Shown: in pieces, positions 46,796 to 54,967 of the stretch
Layout of the letters: every line of letters starts with the position of its first letter
Position numbering within the stretch: position 1 is the stretch's first letter
Assembly (NCBI RefSeq): GCF_003268775.1
Contig: NZ_QLSU01000004.1
Span: 248,001-312,000, forward strand
Length of the DNA: 64,000 nt
Source of the DNA: Paraburkholderia unamae
Lineage (GTDB): Bacteria > Pseudomonadota > Gammaproteobacteria > Burkholderiales > Burkholderiaceae
Direction: 5' to 3'
Notes under the pieces: model-generated
Seen by the model: the letters and a program-made list of their open reading frames with translations, nothing else
What the model was told of the DNA's origin: nothing
Database searches by the model: none
Translations under genes and position numbers: made by a program

Positions 46796-47641
46796 TCAGC
46801 GCGCCTTTGCGTGCGCGGCCATCAAGGCCTGATGGCGTGCTTCGGTCGCGTCGTCGGCGGGAAACATGCTTTCGAGGCGCAACTCCTGCGCGGCGACATG
46901 TTGCGGCGTGCCGATGCTCGTCACCATTGAAAAATAGCGAAGCACCTGGCCTTCGTGAACGAAGCCAAGCGGGATGACGGGCATCGTTGGCGTAGCGCCC
47001 GGCCCGTGGTGGACTCTCCAGTCGCGCGGCACGCCGGGGTAGGCAAGCAGTTCGTCGAGCAGCGAGCGGGTGCCGTCGTCGATCACGCCGCCGACCGATT
47101 CGCGATACACGCGTTGCAGCAGGCTACGCGCCACGCTTTCCCAGTCGGCGAGGAAAGGGCGCATGCCCTGCGGATCGAACATGAGGTGCAGCATGTTGCG
47201 CCTGCCCTCGCGCGCGGCCATGTCGACGAAGTGGCCGAACAAGCGCGGCGCCGCATCGTTGGTCATCAGCACGTTCCAGTGGCGGTCCATCACGATCGCG
47301 GGAAATGGTTCGTGCTGGCGGATCACGCGTTCGAGCGCGCGCACGACGCTGTGCATTTCCTGCGCGTTCCACGGCACTTCCGAATACACAGGCGCGTAGC
47401 CCGCGGCGAGCAATAGCGCGTTGCGCTCGCGCAGCGGCACGTCGAGCGCCTGGGCGAGCGTGAGCAGCGTATCGCGGCCCGGCACGCTGCGCCCGCTTTC
47501 GATGAAGCTGATCTGCCGCTGCGAAATCCCGGCTTCGAGCGACAGGTCGAGCTGACTCACGCTACGCACGTCGCGCCAGTAGCGCAACAAGCTGCCGAGC
47601 TCGCCTGGCGGCACCTTTGGGTCGGGACGGGTGGCGTTCAT
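46796..47641 (-). CDS. XRE-family regulator with MmyB-like ligand-binding domain (second copy)
   Basis: A 281-residue paralogue of the regulator at 20996-21826. It has the helix-turn-helix (about 15-70: VSQLDLSLEAGISQRQISFIESGRS) and the ligand domain with MDRHWNVLMTNDAAPRLF. The shared segment DVPLRERNALLLAAGYAP right after the helix-turn-helix is almost the same in both copies. A pseudogene lies just upstream on the same strand. It may once have been next to its target there. Confidence 0.88.
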   Translation of the reverse strand: MNATRPDPKVPPGELGSLLRYWRDVRSVSQLDLSLEAGISQRQISFIESGRSVPGRDTLLTLAQALDVPLRERNALLLAAGYAPVYSEVPWNAQEMHSVVRALERVIRQHEPFPAIVMDRHWNVLMTNDAAPRLFGHFVDMAAREGRRNMLHLMFDPQGMRPFLADWESVARSLLQRVYRESVGGVIDDGTRSLLDELLAYPGVPRDWRVHHGPGATPTMPVIPLGFVHEGQVLRYFSMVTSIGTPQHVAAQELRLESMFPADDATEARHQALMAAHAKAR

Positions 47642-47678
47642 CGGTTTTTCCTCGTTGAGGCGCGTGACGATAGCGGAT

Positions 47679-47868
47679 TCAGGCCGCGCGTGCGCGCCAG
47701 GCGAATGTCTCGAACTGGGCTTCGAGCGCCGGATGCGTCACGCTGCCGGTGTAGTTCGTGATTGGCCGCGATGTTCGGAATCATGCCGAACGTCTGTTGC
47801 AGTTGCCGGAGCACGGGTTGCGACTGGGCCGGTGCGGATTCGATCGTGTGAGCGGGATAGGCGGACAT
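47679..47868 (-). pseudogene. Carboxymuconolactone-decarboxylase-family pseudogene, internally deleted
   Basis: The N-terminus starts at ATG 47868 behind AGGAG and reads MSAYPAHTIESAP up to the family segment QTFGMIPNIAA. Right after this, the C-terminal end of such a protein continues in the +1 frame (NYTGSVTHPALE...ending FAWRARAA, stop at 47679). The middle of the domain, including the catalytic Cys pair, is missing. The join looks like an internal deletion with frameshift of a gene that would normally encode about 180 residues. It is the upstream neighbour of the XRE regulator. Confidence 0.75.
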
Positions 47869-48114
47869 GCTGACTCCTGGGCGTTGAGCGCCGCTCGCCT
47901 GGCGACGCGACAGGCCAACCCTAGGCGCGAGCGCGCGGGCCGGCAATTACATGCCATGTAATCACGGCGCGGCGTCGAATCGCGCACGCGACGAAGAAAC
48001 AGTGCCATCATGTAGCCAGGCGATTTGGCAGACGTTTAGGCGAAACCTGCAACCCTGCCGACGGTCTGAATTCCCACGTACCACATGGGGACGATGCGGG
48101 GTACGAACGCAAAT

Positions 48115-48150
48115 CCCAATGCCAATTCCCATGCCCATGCCGATCCCGAT
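48115..48150 (+). repeat. Degenerate hexamer repeats NCCNAT upstream of the GalU homologue
   Basis: Six successive 6-base units fit NCCNAT (CCCAAT, GCCAAT, TCCCAT, GCCCAT, GCCGAT, CCCGAT). They lie 46 bases before the proposed start, in the leader of the gene. The rest of the gap from 47869 to 48195 is otherwise plain sequence with no gene seen. The repeat could vary in number and alter spacing or leader structure. Confidence 0.6.
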
Positions 48151-48195
48151 CGCTCCCTGATCGCACCGCCCCTCTACCCGACAGGTGAGGTCATC

Positions 48196-49140
48196 ATGCT
48201 TGGTGTTCGTAAAGCTGTGTTCCCGGTGGCGGGAATCGATACGAATTTTCTGCCGGCAACCAAGGCTAGCCCTAAGGAAATGCTGCCGGTCATCGACAAG
48301 CCGCTCATTCAATATGCTGTTGAAGAAGCCATAGCCGCGGGCATTACCGAACTGATCTTCGTCACGGGCCGAGGCAAGCGCGTGATCGAAGATCATTTCG
48401 ACAAGTCCTACGAGGTCGAGCACGTGCTCAAGGCAAGAGGCAAGCAAAGTCTTGTCGAGCTTGTGCAGGGCATCAAGCCGCCCGAGGTCGAATGCGTCTA
48501 TGTGCGGCAGGCCGAGCCGCTCGGGCTTGGCCATGCCGTGCTGTGCGCGGAGAAACTGATTGGCGACGAGCCGTTTGCCGTGGTGCTCGCCGACGATCTG
48601 CTCGACGGACAGCCGCCGGTTCTCGCGCAAATGGTGCATATCTTCAGCCACTACGATTCGTCGGTTCTGGCTGTTGAGGAATTCGAATCATATGACGCGT
48701 TGAGCCACGGCGTGATCGACGGACGGCGCTGGGACGAGAGAGTCATCAGCGTGAGCCGCATCATCGAAAAGCCGTCGCCCGAGCTCGCTCCCTCCAGCTT
48801 CGGCGTGGCGGGGCGCTACGTGCTCATGCCGAGCATCTTCCATTATTTGCGCGAGCTGAAGCCCGACGCGAATGGCGAGATTCAACTGACGCCCGCGATT
48901 CATTGCATGCGCAAGGAGGAGCAGGTGCTGGCCTATGAGTTCGTGGGCAAGCGCTACGACTGCGGCACCAAGCTCGGTTATGTGCAGGCGACGGTGGACT
49001 TCGCGCTGCGCCATGCCGAACTGCGAGACACATTCGACGCGTGGCTGCGCGAGCGCGTGGCGGGTGCGCAACTGGGCGTCTGGGCGTGCGGTGCGTTGCT
49101 CGACCAACCGGAGCAAGCAACGCGCGGGCTCGCGCATTAA
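48196..49140 (+). CDS. galU: GalU-family UTP-glucose-1-phosphate uridylyltransferase homologue with altered signature
   Basis: A 314-residue homologue of GalU, which makes UDP-glucose. Most of the family pattern is intact: LPATKASPKEMLPVIDKPLIQYAVEEA, LGLGHAVLCAEKLIGDEPFAVVLADD, IIEKP, GEIQLTPAI and GKRYDCGTKLGY. The nucleotide-binding loop is not: the standard GLGTRFLP reads GIDTNFLP here, with Asp15 for Gly and Asn17 for the catalytic Arg. Activity is therefore doubtful. It could be a paralogue with a new role or a decaying copy. The frame is open from 48085, but ATG 48196 after GTGAGG gives the usual N-terminus. A second, normal galU elsewhere would be expected. Confidence 0.85.
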   Translation: MLGVRKAVFPVAGIDTNFLPATKASPKEMLPVIDKPLIQYAVEEAIAAGITELIFVTGRGKRVIEDHFDKSYEVEHVLKARGKQSLVELVQGIKPPEVECVYVRQAEPLGLGHAVLCAEKLIGDEPFAVVLADDLLDGQPPVLAQMVHIFSHYDSSVLAVEEFESYDALSHGVIDGRRWDERVISVSRIIEKPSPELAPSSFGVAGRYVLMPSIFHYLRELKPDANGEIQLTPAIHCMRKEEQVLAYEFVGKRYDCGTKLGYVQATVDFALRHAELRDTFDAWLRERVAGAQLGVWACGALLDQPEQATRGLAH

Positions 49141-49261
49141 CGCGCGTGATTGAGGTGAACGATTGATGTGAACGGGTCGAAGCGTCGTTGAAACCGCGCA
49201 GCGCATTCGCACCAGGATACAGTACGGCGACGACTCGACCTCTGCACAGGAGACTATCGCG

Positions 49262-49657
49262 ATGCCCGCAACCGTACTGCCGTTCCTGATGTTCCAGGGC
49301 GACGGCGCCGAAGCGCTGGAGTTCTATCTTTCCGTTTTCCCAGGCGCTGCGATCGAGCAGATCGAGCGCTACGGCGAAGGCGGCAACGCCCCGGCAGGGT
49401 CCATCAAGCTCGCGCGCTTTCGCATCGGCGAGCAAACGGTGATGTGCACCGACAGTCCCGTGAAACACGCCTTCACGTTCACGCCATCGTTCTCGTTTTT
49501 CGTAGAATGCGACTCGCAGGACGACGTCAGGCGACTCGGCGAGATCCTGAAGCAGGGCGGAGCCGAATTGATGCCGGTCGGCAATTACGGCTTTAGCACG
49601 CTTTTCACGTGGGTGAGCGACCGCTTCGGCGTGTCGTGGCAACTCAACTACGCATAG
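49262..49657 (+). CDS. VOC-superfamily protein (PhnB/3-demethylubiquinone methyltransferase-like)
   Basis: A 131-residue single-domain protein of the glyoxalase/bleomycin-resistance superfamily. The pattern FLMFQGDGAEALEFYLSVFPGA at the start and FSFFVECDSQDDVRRLGEIL in the middle is that of the PhnB-like group, which ends GVSWQLNY. Despite the historical methyltransferase label, no methyltransferase motif is present. Function unknown; members occur alone in many genomes. Confidence 0.87.
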   Translation: MPATVLPFLMFQGDGAEALEFYLSVFPGAAIEQIERYGEGGNAPAGSIKLARFRIGEQTVMCTDSPVKHAFTFTPSFSFFVECDSQDDVRRLGEILKQGGAELMPVGNYGFSTLFTWVSDRFGVSWQLNYA

Positions 49658-49756
49658 ACGGCCCCCTGATTCTCCCCTTTTTTCGTGGCGGCGCAGGAAA
49701 GGAATGGTAAGAATAGGCGCAAGATTCCGGGTGCCGCGCTGCTTTAAAATTCCGGC

Positions 49757-50494
49757 ATGAATCCCAGCGTCCTCATCGTCGACGACGATCCCGTCGTGCG
49801 CGACCTGCTGAGCCGCTTCCTGCGCTCGCACAATTTCGATACGGCCGTGCTGCACGACGGCGTCCACCTCCAGCGCCGCCTGGAGCGTGAACGACCGTCC
49901 ATCGTGGTGCTCGACATCATGATGCCGGAGACCGACGGTCTCGAGGCCATCGCCGCCTTGCGCGCGGCGGGCGACGACATTCCCGTGATTTTCGTCACCG
50001 CGCGCGGTTCGGTGAGCGACCGCATTCGCGGGCTTTCGCTGGGTGCGGACGATTATTTGCCCAAGCCCTTCGACCCGCACGAGCTGCTCGTACGCATCCA
50101 GAACATCCTGCGGCGGCGCGGGCCCTCGACGGCGAGCGCGCCCGAGGCGCGCCGGCGCTACCGGTTCGGCGAATTCGAACTCGACTTCACGATGCGCACG
50201 CTGTCGTGCGGCGACACGAATATCGCCCTGCGCGAAAGCGAATTCGCGCTGCTGAAGGTGTTCGCCACGCATCCCTACAAGGTGCTTTCACGCACGCTGA
50301 TTCACGACCTCGTCCATCGCGACGAGCGGGCCTTCCACGAGCGCAGCCTCGACGTGCCGATCTGGCGGCTGCGCCGCGTGATCGAGGCCGACCCGTCGAA
50401 CCCGCTGCATATCCAGACGGTGCGCGGCAAGGGCTATGTGTTCGTGCCGGACCCGGCCACCTACACGGAGGCGCACGGCGCGCCAGTGCAGTGA
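49757..50494 (+). CDS. OmpR-family response regulator
   Basis: A 245-residue two-component regulator with an intact receiver (Asp9-Asp10 acidic pair, phospho-Asp53 in VVLDIMMPETDG, Thr81 and Lys103 in LPKPF) and a winged-helix DNA-binding domain with RESEFALLKVFATHPYKVLSRTLI and TVRGKGYVFVP. It is coupled to the kinase gene, which begins at a GTG overlapping its stop codon. The signal and targets are unknown. Confidence 0.93.
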   Translation: MNPSVLIVDDDPVVRDLLSRFLRSHNFDTAVLHDGVHLQRRLERERPSIVVLDIMMPETDGLEAIAALRAAGDDIPVIFVTARGSVSDRIRGLSLGADDYLPKPFDPHELLVRIQNILRRRGPSTASAPEARRRYRFGEFELDFTMRTLSCGDTNIALRESEFALLKVFATHPYKVLSRTLIHDLVHRDERAFHERSLDVPIWRLRRVIEADPSNPLHIQTVRGKGYVFVPDPATYTEAHGAPVQ

Positions 50495-51828
50495 GGAGTC
50501 CGCTGAATACGCTGTTCGGGCGCATGGCGCTGCTCTCGGCGGCCGTCTTGATGGCCGTGCAACTGGGCTGGTTCGTGCTGCTCGCGCGGCAGCCCCCGCA
50601 TCATGAAGTGGATGGCTTCGCGCGCGGCATCCTGCTCGCGCTGCGCGCGGCCAGCGAGGACCACACGGACCCGGCGGACAGCGTGGGCCTGCCGCCCGCC
50701 GTGCATCTCGGCAAGTCGCTCGAACCGCCCAGGGACGGCGACCTGAGCGAAGTGCTGCGCGTGCGCCGCGTGCCCGCGTGGAACCTGCCTAAGGACGTGC
50801 ATCTGCACGAGCCCACGCGCCGGCCGCTCGTCGAATTGACGCACCATCTGCGTGAACACTTGCCGCCCGGCACGCAGTTCGCCGTCGACGACGCGCGACC
50901 GCCGCAGCTCTGGGTGCGCTTTCCGGGCAGCGCCTCGTGGGTCGTCGTGCCCGTCGACATTCCGCCGCCGCCGCGTTTCGTCATCGAGGCGATCTCGATG
51001 CTCGTCGCGGCGCTCACGCTCTCGTTTCTTGCGGCATGGCAGATCCAGAAGCCACTCGCGAGCCTTGCGCAGGCGGCGCGGCGCTTCGGCACCGGCGAGC
51101 GCATCGCGCCGCTCGTGGGCGAAGGCCCGCGCGAGTTGCGCGAGGTGAGCGCGTCGTTCAACGACATGATGCGCTGCGTGAACGAGGCCGAGGACGATCG
51201 CGTGGTCATGCTGAGCGGCATCGCGCACGATTTGCGCACACCGCTCACGCGGCTCAAACTGCGCGCGAGCCTCATGGACGACGAGACTGAACGCAAGGGC
51301 ATGTTGCGCGACGTCGATTCGCTCGCGCATATCGTCCAGCAGTTTCTGGAATTCGCGCAGCAGGCGCCCGACGCGGACCGCCTGATCGAAGTCGATGCCT
51401 TCTTGCAGCGCCAGTTCGGCAATCCCGACGAAATCGAAGACGGCGGCGGCCCGCTGTTCGTGCTCGATCTGCGCGCGGGTTCGCCATTCAGGCTGCCGCA
51501 GGTGGCGCTGGACCGGCTCGTGACGAACCTGGTCGAAAACGCGCTCGAATATGGCGCGCCGCCGGTCGAGATCGCGACCGCCATCGAAGATGGCGCGTGT
51601 GTGATCCGCGTGCGCGATCATGGCGCGGGCATCGAAGCGGACCGCATCGCCGCCGCCATGCGGCCGTTCGTGCGACTGAACGCGGCGCGCGGCGGCGAAG
51701 GCCATTGCGGGCTTGGCCTTGCCATCGTCGCCCGGCTTGCGCGCGACAACGGCGGCGTCTGTGATGTCGAGAATCATCCTGAAGGCGGCCTGATCGTGCG
51801 CCTGACCTTTCCTGCCACGCACGCCTGA
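50491..51828 (+). CDS. EnvZ-type sensor histidine kinase
   Basis: A 445-residue inner-membrane kinase with two helices (about 10-30 and 165-185), a 130-residue periplasmic domain between them, a HAMP linker (QIQKPLASLAQAARRFG), a dimerisation domain with phospho-His246 (GIAHDLRTPLTRLKLR) and a catalytic ATPase domain with N-box LVTNLVENALEYG and G-boxes RDHGAGIE and GLGLAIVARLA. GTG 50491 overlaps the regulator stop (GTGA); ATG 50524 is an alternative. The periplasmic domain is rich in His and Pro and is not recognised. Confidence 0.92.
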   Translation: MRSPLNTLFGRMALLSAAVLMAVQLGWFVLLARQPPHHEVDGFARGILLALRAASEDHTDPADSVGLPPAVHLGKSLEPPRDGDLSEVLRVRRVPAWNLPKDVHLHEPTRRPLVELTHHLREHLPPGTQFAVDDARPPQLWVRFPGSASWVVVPVDIPPPPRFVIEAISMLVAALTLSFLAAWQIQKPLASLAQAARRFGTGERIAPLVGEGPRELREVSASFNDMMRCVNEAEDDRVVMLSGIAHDLRTPLTRLKLRASLMDDETERKGMLRDVDSLAHIVQQFLEFAQQAPDADRLIEVDAFLQRQFGNPDEIEDGGGPLFVLDLRAGSPFRLPQVALDRLVTNLVENALEYGAPPVEIATAIEDGACVIRVRDHGAGIEADRIAAAMRPFVRLNAARGGEGHCGLGLAIVARLARDNGGVCDVENHPEGGLIVRLTFPATHA

Positions 51829-51841
51829 TACGCGCTGACGC

Positions 51842-51877
51842 AAAAAAAGCGCGCCTGGCCTTTGCAGGCTGGCGCGC
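51842..51877 (-). terminator. Terminator of the Ser/Thr-rich protein gene (minus strand)
   Basis: Read on the minus strand, a 7-bp GC stem (GCGCGCC with GGCGCGC, extended inside by GCCT/AGGC) is followed by seven T. It ends 65 bases after the stop of the minus-strand gene and is convergent with the kinase gene. Confidence 0.85.
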
Positions 51878-51941
51878 AAATTGGCCAGGAAGCCAACGGG
51901 CCAACGCTTAGAGAAACGTGCGCTTGCAGACCTGATCGTGT

Positions 51942-52805
51942 TCAGGCCGTCGTGCTCACGAACAGGCCGCTCGCGGCGCCGTGTCCTTGCTGTTGCAGGT
52001 TGCTCGCGAGCGTCGTGAGGAACTGCTGTAGCTCGGTGTTCGTGTCGCTCGTCGAACTGCTCGACGATCCGCCCATGGCCGTCAACAGATTCTGGAAGTC
52101 CGAGGTCAGCTCGCTGTCCGTGCTGCTGCCGCTGGACGTGCTGCTCGTCGTGCTCGAATCGGAGGACGTGCTGCTCGAAGACGACGTGAGCGACTGCGCG
52201 AGGTTCGAGATCGCCGATGCCAGATCGTTGCCGTAACCGCCCGCCGAAGGCGGCATGGGCGGCGGAGGCGGCGGCATCATCGCTGCTGTGTTGTCCGTGC
52301 TGCTTGCGTCGGTCGTGTCGCTCGAATCGCTCGATGATGAGGATGACGAAGTGCTGGCGGTGCTTGCCGTCGTGGCTGCGGTGGCTGCCGTGGACGTGGC
52401 CGCCGACACCGTGCCGCTATCGCTGCTGTCGGTCGTGCCCGTTGCCGCGAAACCGCTTTGCTGCGCGGCCGCCTGGAACAGCGCACCGAGGAATTGCTGA
52501 AGCGCGGCGGCCAGCGTATCGCTCGACGTGGATGACGTGCTCGACGTCGAATCGCTGCTGCTCGCTGTAGAGTCCGTGCCGGTGGTGCTCGTTGCGGTGC
52601 TCGTGCTGCTGTCCGTGCTCAGGCCGAGCGACGAGAGCGCAGAGGCAATAGCGGCGGCCAGCGGGTTGACGCTGTCCTGGTTCGATGAGGAATCCGACGC
52701 CAGCGGCGTGGACATCAGGTTGCTGCCCGAATTCTGGCTGTTCGCCTGGTAAGCCGCCCAGGTGGAATAAAGTGAATTCGAATTGGATAACGCGCTTATC
52801 GACAT
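51942..52805 (-). CDS. Ser/Thr-rich low-complexity protein, function unknown
   Basis: A 287-residue protein begins MSISALSNSNSLYSTW and has no signal peptide or membrane helix. Long runs of Ser, Thr, Asp and Ala (for example TSSSSSSSDSS) alternate with three short helical islands: NPLAAAIASALSSLGL (about 47-62), LAAALQQFLGALFQAAAQQS (about 98-117) and ELQQFLTTLASNLQQQ near the end. A proline run MMPPPPPPMPP lies in the middle. The repeated L-QQFL-x-AL-type islands may be an assembly element. I do not recognise the family; it ends with a terminator and has GGGGGG before its start. Confidence 0.75.
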   Translation of the reverse strand: MSISALSNSNSLYSTWAAYQANSQNSGSNLMSTPLASDSSSNQDSVNPLAAAIASALSSLGLSTDSSTSTATSTTGTDSTASSSDSTSSTSSTSSDTLAAALQQFLGALFQAAAQQSGFAATGTTDSSDSGTVSAATSTAATAATTASTASTSSSSSSSDSSDTTDASSTDNTAAMMPPPPPPMPPSAGGYGNDLASAISNLAQSLTSSSSSTSSDSSTTSSTSSGSSTDSELTSDFQNLLTAMGGSSSSSTSDTNTELQQFLTTLASNLQQQGHGAASGLFVSTTA

Positions 52806-52994
52806 GTAAAAACCCCCCGGTGAATGTGCGATATGGTCGATTTCCGACCGAGGCGGCTGGTCGGACCCCTCAGTCGGCGCAATCCTATGCCGTCTCCCGC
52901 ACCGGGTGGTGGCTTTGTAATTGGCGGAAAGGGTTCAGGCAAGAATCGGAGAGAAAATGGTCCGAATCCTTTCCATTGCTTTTCTTTCCTTTCC

Positions 52995-53471
52995 TCAACT
53001 TGCCTCGTCGCGCACCGGCGGCGCGAAACGCAGCGCCACTGCAATACGGTTCCACGCATTGATGTTCGCCACGGCGGCGGTAAGGAACGCCATCTGTTCG
53101 CCGGGGAATTGCTGCGCCACCTGTTGATAGAGGGCATCGCTCACGCCTTCGTGGAGCTTCGCACTCAGCGCTTCCGTGTAAGCCAGCGCCGCGCGTTCGC
53201 GCTCGCTGAAGAACGCCGGCGCCTCGTGCCACGCGGCCACGAGATCGAGCTTCGTGCGCGGCACGGCCTTGTCGCGTGCGATGTTGAGGTGATACTGGAT
53301 GCAGAACGCACAGCCGTTGATTTGCGACGCGCGAATTTTCAGCAGTTCGGTAAGCGGCTTTTCGAGCCCGGAGGCGTCGACGGCCTGGCTCATGGCGGAG
53401 AGCGCGGCGACGACGGGCGCTGCGTCGCGCACGAACGTTTCATAGGCAATGCGGGGGGAAGTGCTGGACAT
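52995..53471 (-). CDS. AhpD/carboxymuconolactone-decarboxylase-like alkylhydroperoxidase
   Basis: A 158-residue protein with the AhpD active-site motif Cys54-x2-Cys57-x3-His61 (CAFCIQYH), which acts in thiol-based peroxide reduction. The helical fold continues with FFSERERAALAYTEALS and ANINAWNRIAVALR, the standard C-terminal helix. It is divergent from a MarR regulator with an inverted repeat between them, which suggests control by that regulator in oxidative or electrophile stress. Confidence 0.9.
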   Translation of the reverse strand: MSSTSPRIAYETFVRDAAPVVAALSAMSQAVDASGLEKPLTELLKIRASQINGCAFCIQYHLNIARDKAVPRTKLDLVAAWHEAPAFFSERERAALAYTEALSAKLHEGVSDALYQQVAQQFPGEQMAFLTAAVANINAWNRIAVALRFAPPVRDEAS

Positions 53472-53502
53472 GGCTGGACCTCGCGAGGTTTGGGCGGTAA
53501 TA

Positions 53503-53533
53503 TCAGAGCACGAACATCATATTCGAACTCTGA
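53503..53533. promoter_or_regulatory. Candidate MarR operator between AhpD-like gene and MarR gene
   Basis: TCAGAG (53503-53508) and CTCTGA (53528-53533) form an inverted repeat around the AT-rich centre CGAAcatcataTTCG, itself an inverted repeat. It lies in the 66-base divergent intergenic space and ends four bases before the MarR start. Confidence 0.55.
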
Positions 53534-53537
53534 CAAT

Positions 53538-54044
53538 ATGCGCAAGACGGCGAAGCAAGACACGACCGGCAGTGGGGATGATCGCGCGCCGGTCATCCCT
53601 GACGTTGGCGAAGGCAAGCGCGGCGAGGCCGGTTACTTCGGCTATCTGCTGCGTCAGGCGGGCGCGGCGCACCGCCTGCGCATGGAGCGCGCGCTTGCCG
53701 ACCTCGGCATCACGCCGCCGCAATTCGTGGTGCTGACCCTGCTGGCGGCATACCCCGGCATCTCGGGCGCTGATCTCGCGCGGCTCGCGGCGCTCACGCC
53801 GCAAACCGTGAGCGTGATCGTCGCGAATCTCGAACGCGGCGGCGCGATCGAGCGGCGGCCGCACGCGGTGCACGGACGCATTCAGCAGATCGACGTCACG
53901 CAGGAGGGCCAGGCGCTCCTCAAGCAGTGCCGCGCGCGCGTGAAGAAGCTCGAAGCGCGTATGGCCGAAGGCTTCACGCCTGAAGAGGAGCAGGTGATAC
54001 GCCGCTGGCTCGTGAGCGTGGCGCGCGAGGGCGGCGAGGCTTGA
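53538..54044 (+). CDS. MarR-family transcriptional regulator
   Basis: A 168-residue regulator with the MarR winged helix: LGITPPQFVVLTLLAAYPGISGADLARLAALTPQTVSVIVANLERGGAIERRP and the wing RIQQIDVTQEG. There is a 35-residue flexible extension at the N-terminus. The frame is open far upstream; ATG 53538 fits the divergent layout. No clear Shine-Dalgarno precedes it, so the transcript may be leaderless or poorly translated. It is a likely repressor of the AhpD-like gene. Confidence 0.88.
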   Translation: MRKTAKQDTTGSGDDRAPVIPDVGEGKRGEAGYFGYLLRQAGAAHRLRMERALADLGITPPQFVVLTLLAAYPGISGADLARLAALTPQTVSVIVANLERGGAIERRPHAVHGRIQQIDVTQEGQALLKQCRARVKKLEARMAEGFTPEEEQVIRRWLVSVAREGGEA

Positions 54045-54059
54045 GTCTCGCGTGGGTCC

Positions 54060-54854
54060 TTACTGCGATGCACTTGTTGCTTTCGCGAGGCTGCACGAAT
54101 GGTCGAGCAGGCCTTCCGCCGTGCCCGTGCCGCCTTCCACGTCCAGGCCGCTGTTGACGATGAGCCAGCCGTCGCGCTGCGCGTCGGGGCCTGCGCCCGT
54201 CACGAGTATCGTCTGCACGGCCATGCTCTGCTTCGGGTCCAGATCGCGCTGGACCACGCGAAACGGATTGTTGCGCTCGGAGAGGCTCGTCACGCGCGTC
54301 ACGCGGTAGCGTGAGCCGTCGAGCGTGGTCCAGCGCCAGATGCCCGGCGCGATCGTGCCGTACGGCGCGAGCGCCTGGGTGATATCGGTGCGCATGCAAT
54401 CGACGTGAATGTGTAGCTGATTTTGCGTGCGTTGCTGCGAGGAGTTGATTTCGAGGCCGAGCTGGTTGCCCGCGAGCGGCACGCCGAGCTTCGCCTCCAC
54501 ATGGCGTCCTGCCGCCCACGCGCCGACCCAGTATTCGGGCGCGCCGCCGTAGAGAATATCGGGGCTCTCGATGCCCGCCACGCGGTCGGTCGGAATCACG
54601 AGATATTGCGCGCGGCCCGCAATGTCCTTGAGCACGGCATAGCGCTTCTGGAAGTCGACGGTGGTGCAGGGGCCGGGCTGGCCCTTGTCGCGCATGTTGG
54701 GCACGCACTGACCGCCCACGACTTTCCACAGGCCGCCGGAGTCGACTGCGGAGAGGCGCACGCAGGCGCCGGTGGTGGCGAGCGCAACGAGCGCCGCGGC
54801 GGCTACGGTGAGCCGGGACAACCGCATGAGAGGAGAAAGACGCAAGGTGTGCAT
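54060..54854 (-). CDS. cdh: CDP-diacylglycerol pyrophosphatase
   Basis: A 264-residue lipoprotein or membrane-anchored enzyme (lipobox TGAC at about residue 34) of the Cdh family, which splits CDP-diacylglycerol into CMP and phosphatidic acid. The HIT-like motif NQLHIHVDCMR is the active site. Family segments LWKVVGGQCVPN, CTTVDFQKRYAVLKD and GTIAPGIWRWTTLDGSRYRVTRV are also present. ATG 54854 gives the full signal; M at 54827 is an alternative start. Confidence 0.9.
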   Translation of the reverse strand: MHTLRLSPLMRLSRLTVAAAALVALATTGACVRLSAVDSGGLWKVVGGQCVPNMRDKGQPGPCTTVDFQKRYAVLKDIAGRAQYLVIPTDRVAGIESPDILYGGAPEYWVGAWAAGRHVEAKLGVPLAGNQLGLEINSSQQRTQNQLHIHVDCMRTDITQALAPYGTIAPGIWRWTTLDGSRYRVTRVTSLSERNNPFRVVQRDLDPKQSMAVQTILVTGAGPDAQRDGWLIVNSGLDVEGGTGTAEGLLDHSCSLAKATSASQ

Positions 54855-54967
54855 CGGTGCGAGGGGTTCGGGTTCGTTCGTGTGTGCTGTCGGGTGCGCC
54901 GGGGCACGGCGCTCGCCGCAGTGTAGCGCAAGGCGCGTGACAGTCTCGTGCGCCCGATGCCCGCGCG

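Noticed and set aside
47758..48011. Short plus- and minus-strand frames near the pseudogene
   Set aside because: They overlap the decayed carboxymuconolactone-type gene or its leader and show no independent coding signals.
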